Below are positions 58,901 through 64,000 of a stretch of DNA of 64,000 bases, one piece after another; within the stretch, counting starts at the first letter, position 1, and each line of letters starts with the position of its first letter. Where the stretch lies: the NCBI GenBank assembly GCA_029168955.1, contig JAPDOI010001224.1, positions 124,001-188,000 of the forward strand, given 5' to 3'. A model generated the notes under the pieces. That model saw only the letters and a program-made list of their open reading frames with translations. It ran no database searches and was not told the origin of the DNA. A program made the translations under genes and the position numbers. This DNA is from Aplectana chamaeleonis. Lineage: Eukaryota; Nematoda; Chromadorea; Rhabditida; Cosmocercidae.

Positions 58901-61900
58901 ACCCAAGTGGAAGTGCGCAGGACGCCGTAGAAAGTGTGCGGGACCCAAGGTAGAGTGCGCCGGACGCCGTAGAAAGTGTGTGGGACCCAGTAAAGTGCGT
59001 AGGACGCCGTAGAAAGTGTGTGGGATCCAAGGTAGAGTGAGCCGGACGACGTAGAAAGTGTGTGGGACCCAAATGCGAATGCGCCGGACGCCGTAGAAAG
59101 TGTGCGGGACCCAAGTGGAAGTCCGCAGGACGCCGTAGAAAGTGTGCGGGACCAAGGTAGAGGGCGCCGGACGCCGTAGAAAGTGTGCGGGACCCAAGGT
59201 AGAGTGCGCCGGACGCCGTAGAAAGTGTGTGGGACCCAGTAAAGTGCGTAGGACGCCGTAGAAAGTGTGTGGGATCCAAGGTAGAGGTCGCCGGACACCG
59301 TAGAAAGTGTGCGGGACCCAAGTGGGAGTGAGCAGGACGCCGAAGAAAGTGTGTGGGACCCAAGGTAGAGTGCGCCGGACGACGTATAAAGTGTGTGGGA
59401 CCCAAGGTAGAGTGAGCCGGACGACGTAGAAAGTGTGTGGGACCCAAATGCGAATGCGCCGGACGCCGTAGAAAGTGTGCGGGACCCAAGTGGAAGTCCG
59501 CAGGACGCCGTAGAAAGTGTGCGGGACCAAGGTAGAGGGCGCCGGACGCCGTAGAAAGTGTGCGGGACCCAAGTGGAAGTGCGCAGGACGCCGTAGAAAG
59601 TGTGCGGGACCCAAGGTAGAGTGCGCCGGACGCCGTAGAAAGTGTGTGGGACCCAAGGTAGAGCGCAGGACGCCGTAGAAAGTGTGCGAGACCAAGGTAG
59701 AGGGCGCGGGACGCCGTAGAAAGTGTGCGGGACCCAAGTGGGAGTGCGCAGGACGCCGTAGAAAGTGTGCGGGACCCAAGGTAGAGCGCAGGACGCCGTA
59801 GAAAGTGTGCGGGACCCAAGTGGGAGTGAGCAGGACGCCGAAAAAAGTGTGCGGGACTTAAGTGGAGGTGCGCAGGCCGCCGTAGAAAGTGTGCGGGACC
59901 CAAGGTAGAGTGCGCCGGACGCCGTAGAAAGTGTGCGGGACCCAAGGTAGAGTGCGCCGGACACCGTAGAAAATGTGAGGGACCCAAGTGGAAGTGCGTA
60001 GGACGCCGTAGAAAGTGTGTGGGACCCAAGGTAGAGTGCGCCGGACGACGTATAAAGTGTGTGGGACCCAAGGTAGAGTGAGCCGGACGACGTAGAAAGT
60101 GTGTGGGACCTAAGGTATAGTGCGACGGACACCGTAGAAAGTGTGCGGGACCCAAGTGGAAGTGCGCCGGACGCCATAGAAAGTGTGCGGGATTTAAGGT
60201 AGAGTGCGCCGGACGCCGTAGAAAGTGTATGGGACCCAAGGTAGAGTGCGCCGGACGCCGTAGAAAGTGTGCGGGACCCAAGGTGGAAGTGCGCCGGACG
60301 CCGTAGAAAGTGTATGGGACCCAAGTGGAAGTGCGTAGGACGCCGTAGAAAGTGTGCGGGACCCAAGGTAGAGTGCGCCGGACGCTGTAGAAAGTGTGTG
60401 GGACACAAGGTAGAGTGCGCCGGACGACGTATACAGTGTGTGGGACCCAAGGTGGAGTGCGCCGCACACCGTAGAAAGTGTGCGGGACCCAAGTGGAAGT
60501 GCCTAGGACGCCGTAGAAAGTGTGCGGGACCCAAGGTAGAGCGCGCCGGACGCCGTAGAAAGTGTGTGGGACCCAAGTGGAAGTGCGTAGGACGCCGTAG
60601 AAAGTGTGCGGGACCCAAGGTAGAGTGCGCCGGATGCCGTAGAAAGTGTGCGGGACCCAAGGTAGAGTGCGCCTGACTGCGTATAAAGTGTGTGGGACCC
60701 AAGGTAGAGTGCGCCGGACACCGTAGAAAGTGTGCGGGACCCAAGTGGAAGTGCGCAGGACGCCGTAGAAAGTGTGCGGGACCCAAGTGGAAGTGCGCAG
60801 GACGCCGTAGAAAGTGTGCGGGACCCAAGGTAGAGTGCGCCGCACGCCGTAGAAAGTGTGTGGGACCCAAGGTAGAGTGCGCCGGACGCCGTAGAAAGTG
60901 TGCGGGACCCAAGTGGGAGTGCGCAGGACGCCGTAGAAAGTGTGCGGGACCCAAGGTAGAGTGCGCCGGACGCCGTAGAAAGTGTGTGGGACCCAAGGTA
61001 GAGTGCGCCGGACGCCGTATAAAGTGTGTGGGACCCAAGGTAGAGTGAGCCGGACGCCGTAGAAAGTGTGCGGGACCCAAGTGGAAGTGCTCAGGACGCC
61101 GTAGAAAGTGTGCGGGACCCAAGGTAGAGTGCGGCGGACGCCGGAGAAAGTGTGTGGGACTCAAGGTAGAGGGCGCCGGACGCCGTAGAAAGTGTGCGGG
61201 ACCCAAGGTAGAGTGCGCCGGACGCCGTAGAAAGTGTGTGGGATCCAAGGTAGAGGTCGCCGGACGCCGTAGAAAGTGTGCGGGACCCAAGTGGAAGTCC
61301 GCAGGACGCCGTAGAAAGTGTGCGGGACCCAAGGTAGAGTGCGCCGGACGCCGTAGAAAGTGTGCGGGACCCAAGTGGAAGTGCGCAGGACGCCGTAGAA
61401 AGTGTGCGGGACCCAAGGTAGAGTGCGCCGGACGCCGTAGAAAGTGTGTGGGACCCAGTAAAGTGCGTAGGACGCCGTAGAAAGTGTGCGGGACCAAGGT
61501 AGAGGGCGCCGGACGCCGTAGAAAGTGTGCGGGACCCAAGTGGGAGTGAGCAGGACGCCGAAGAAAGTGTGCGGGACCCAAGTGGAAGTGCGTAGGACGC
61601 CGTAGAAAGTGTGCGGGACCCAAGGTAGAGTGCGCCGGACGCCGTAGAAAGTGTGTGGGACCCAAGGTAGAGCGCAGGACGCCGTAGAAAGTGTGCGAGA
61701 CCAAGGTAGAGGGCGCCGGACGCCGTAGAAAGTGTGCGGGACCCAAGGTAGAGTGCGCCGGACGCCGTAGAAAGTGTGTGGGACCCAAGGTAGAGTGCGC
61801 CGGACGCCGTAGAAAGTGTGCGGGACCCAAGGTAGAGTGCGCCGGACGACGTATAAAGTGTGTGGGACCCAAGGTAGAGTGAGCCGGACGACGTATAAAG

Positions 61901-64000
61901 TGTGTGGGACCCAAATGCGAATGCGCCGGACGCCGTAGAAAGTGTGCGGGACCCAAGGTAGAGTGCGCCGGACGCCGTAGAAAGTGTGCGGGACCCAAGT
62001 GGAAGTGCGCAGGACGCCGTAGAAAGTGTGCGGGACCCAAGGTAGAGTGCGCCGGACGCCGTAGAAAGTGTGTGGGACCCAGTAAAGTGCGTAGGACGCC
62101 GTAGAAAGTGTGCGGGACCAAGGTAGAGGGCGCCGGACGCCGTAGAAAGTGTGCGGGACCCAAGTGGAAGTGCGCAGGACGCCGTAGAAAGTGTGCGGGA
62201 CCCAAGTGGGAGTGCGCAGGACGCCGAAGAAAGTGTGCGGGACCCAAGGTAGAGTGCGCCGGACGCCGTAGAAAGTGTGTGGGACCCAAGGTAGAGTGCG
62301 CAGGACGACGTAGAAAGTGTGCGGGACCAAAGGTATAGTGCGCCGGACGCCGTAGAAAGTGTGCGGGACCCAAGTGGAAGTGAACAAGACGCCGCAGAAA
62401 GTGTGCGGGCCCAAGTGGAAGTGCGAAGGACGCCGTAGAAAGTGTGCGGGACCCAAGTGGGAGTGCGCAGGACGCCGTAGAAAATGTGCGGGACCCAAGG
62501 TGGAAGTGCGCCGGACGCCATAGAAAGTGCGCGGGACCCAAGGTAGGGTGAGCCGGACGCCGTAGAAAGTGTGTGGGACCCAAGGTAGAGTGCGCCGGAC
62601 ACCGTAGAAAATGTGAGGGACCCAAGTGGAAGTACGCAGGACGCCGGAGAAAATGTGCGGGACCCAAGGTAGAGTGTCCCGGACGCCGTAGGAAGTGTGC
62701 GGGACGCAAGTGGAAGTGCGCCGGACGACGTAGAAAGTGTGTGGGACCCAAGGTAGAGTGCGCCGGACGCCGAAGAAAGTGTGCGGGAACCAAGTGGAAG
62801 TGCGTAGGACGCCGTAGAAAGTGTGCGGGACCCAAGGTAGAGTGCGCCGGACGCCGTAGAAAGTGTGTGGGACCCAAGTGGAAGTCCGCAGGACGCCGTA
62901 GAAAGTGTGCGGGACCCAAGGTAGAGTGCGCCGGACGCCGTAGAAAGTGTGCGGGACCCAAGGTAGAGTGCGCCGGACGCCGTAGAAAGTGTGTGGGACC
63001 CAAGGTAGAGCGCAGGACGCCGTAGAAAGAGTGCGAGACCAAGGTAGAGGGCGCCGGACGCCGTAGAAAGTGTGCGGGACCCAAATGCGAATGCGCAGGA
63101 CGCCGTAGAAAGTGTGCGGGACCAAGGTAGAGGGCGCCGGACGCCGTAGAAAGTGTGCGGGACCCAAGGTAGAGTGCGCCGGACGCCGTAGAAAGTGTGT
63201 GGGACCCAAGGTAGAGTGAGCCGGACGACGTAGAAAGTGTGAGGGACACAAGGGGGAGTGTGCAAGACGCCGAAGAAAGTGTGCGGGACCCAAGTGGAAG
63301 TGCGCCGGACGCCGTAGAAAGTGTGCGGGACCCAAGTGGGAGTGCGCAGGACTCACGAAAAGTGTGCGGGACCCAAGGTAGAGTGCGCAGGACACCGTAG
63401 AAAGTGTGCGGGACCCAAGGTAGAGTGCGCCGGACGCCGTAGAAAGTGTGTGGGACCCAAGGTAGAGTGCGCCGGACGCCGCAGAAAGTGTGCGGGACCC
63501 AAGTGGGAGTGCGCAGGACGCCGAAGAAAGTGTGCGGGACCCAAGTGGAAGTGCGCAGGACGCCGTAGAAAGTGTGCGGGATCCAAGGTAGAGTGCGCCG
63601 GACGACGTATAAAGTGCGTGGGACCCAAGGTAGAGTGAGCCGGACGCCGAAGAAATTGTGCGGGACCCAAGTGGAAGTGCGCAGGACGCCGTAGAAAGTG
63701 TGTTGGACCCAAGGTAGAGTGCGCAGGACGCCGTAGAGAGTGCGCGGGACCCAAGGTAGAGTGCGCGGGACGCTGTAGAAAGTGTGCGAGCCCCAAAAGG
63801 GAAGTGCGCAGGACGCCGTAGAAAGTGTGCATTACCCAGGGTAGAGTGCGCCGGACAACGTATAAAGTGTGTGGGAACCAAATGCGAATGCGCCGGACGC
63901 CGTAGAAAGTGTGCGGGACCCAAGTGGAAGTGCGCAGGACGCCGTAGAAAGTGTGTGGGACCCAAGGTAGAGTGCGCCGGACACCGTAGAAAGTGTGCGG
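43915..64000 (+). repeat. GC-rich 42-bp minisatellite array, over 20 kb, about 480 units
   Basis: The basic unit is GACCCAAGGTAGAGTGCGCC, GGACGCCGTAGAAAGTGTGC, GG (42 bp). Recurrent variants: AAGTGGAAGTGCGCAGG; AAGTGGGAGTGCGCAGG with CCGAAG; AAATGCGAATGCGCC; GGTAGAGTGAGCC with CGACGTATAAAG; a 41-bp form (GACCAAGGTAGAGGGCGCC); and 40-bp forms (GACCCAGTAAAGTGCGTAGG; GGTAGAGCGCAGG). All units point the same way and the array continues past base 64000. The reverse unit has no stop in any frame, so minus-strand frames exceed 2,000 codons (LGSRTLSTASGALY, WVPHTFYGVRRTLP, GPAHFLRRPAHSTL), switching at 40/41-bp units. No start context, splice site or conserved frame supports coding. 43863-43914 is a short spacer. 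Confidence 0.97.

Noticed and set aside
43915..64000. CRISPR-like array
   Set aside because: Units are contiguous tandem repeats with no unique spacers, and the surrounding sequence is eukaryotic.

Overview
The window looks like a repeat-rich stretch of a nematode chromosome. I infer this from three things: predicted genes with 53-61 nt introns and TTTCAG-type acceptors, several decayed LINEs (RTE, CR1-like and Ingi/Vingi-like), and many short TTAA-flanked inverted-repeat elements. A strongylid such as a hookworm would fit, but that assignment is an inference from the repeat landscape. I recognise no rRNA, tRNA, telomeric repeat or bacterial-type operon.

Layout. 1-480: the edge of a LINE ORF1 protein (minus strand). 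650-2530: one copy of a large inverted-repeat element whose second, more complete copy is 24153-26623. 2753-2985: a (TTA)n microsatellite. 3046-4607: a CR1-like reverse transcriptase pseudogene. 5611-9003: an RTE pseudogene split by two TTAA elements. 9425-10060: a repeat carrying a TTAA element, whose empty relative lies at 17215-17420. 11540-11960 and 16990-17175: AT-rich tandem repeats. 12246-16272: an Ingi/Vingi-like LINE (2A-like motif, PHD finger, endonuclease, RT), split in its RT active site by another TTAA element. 17954-18226: a 24-bp minisatellite.

20.8-42.9 kb holds the best candidates for host genes. These are short exons joined by nematode-size introns in consistent phase: minus-strand models at 20841-21533, 29758-30728 and 38206-38546, and a plus-strand model at 32435-32929 with a poly(A) signal. 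I could not assign a family to any of them. Three of the four carry one or two lesions (a frameshift, a TAA, or two TGA codons), so they may be decaying genes or contain sequence errors. Around them lie more inverted-repeat elements with clear target duplications (TTAA; TTA, Harbinger-like; 9 bp, Mutator-like) and several palindromes.

42.9-64.0 kb is dominated by one GC-rich 42-bp minisatellite of more than 20 kb (about 480 units), which runs off the right edge. It has several unit types, including 40- and 41-bp variants, arranged in recurring higher-order blocks. At its left border sits an 826-bp fold-back element: two 347-bp arms around 132 bp of (TA)n, with a TA target duplication. The very long open frames in the array follow from a stop-free repeat unit and are not evidence of genes.

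How the parts relate: mostly one layer of mobile DNA breaks another. LINEs are hit by TTAA elements, one TTAA element is hit by a LINE fragment and by another TTAA element, and the remaining coding exons sit between these insertions.
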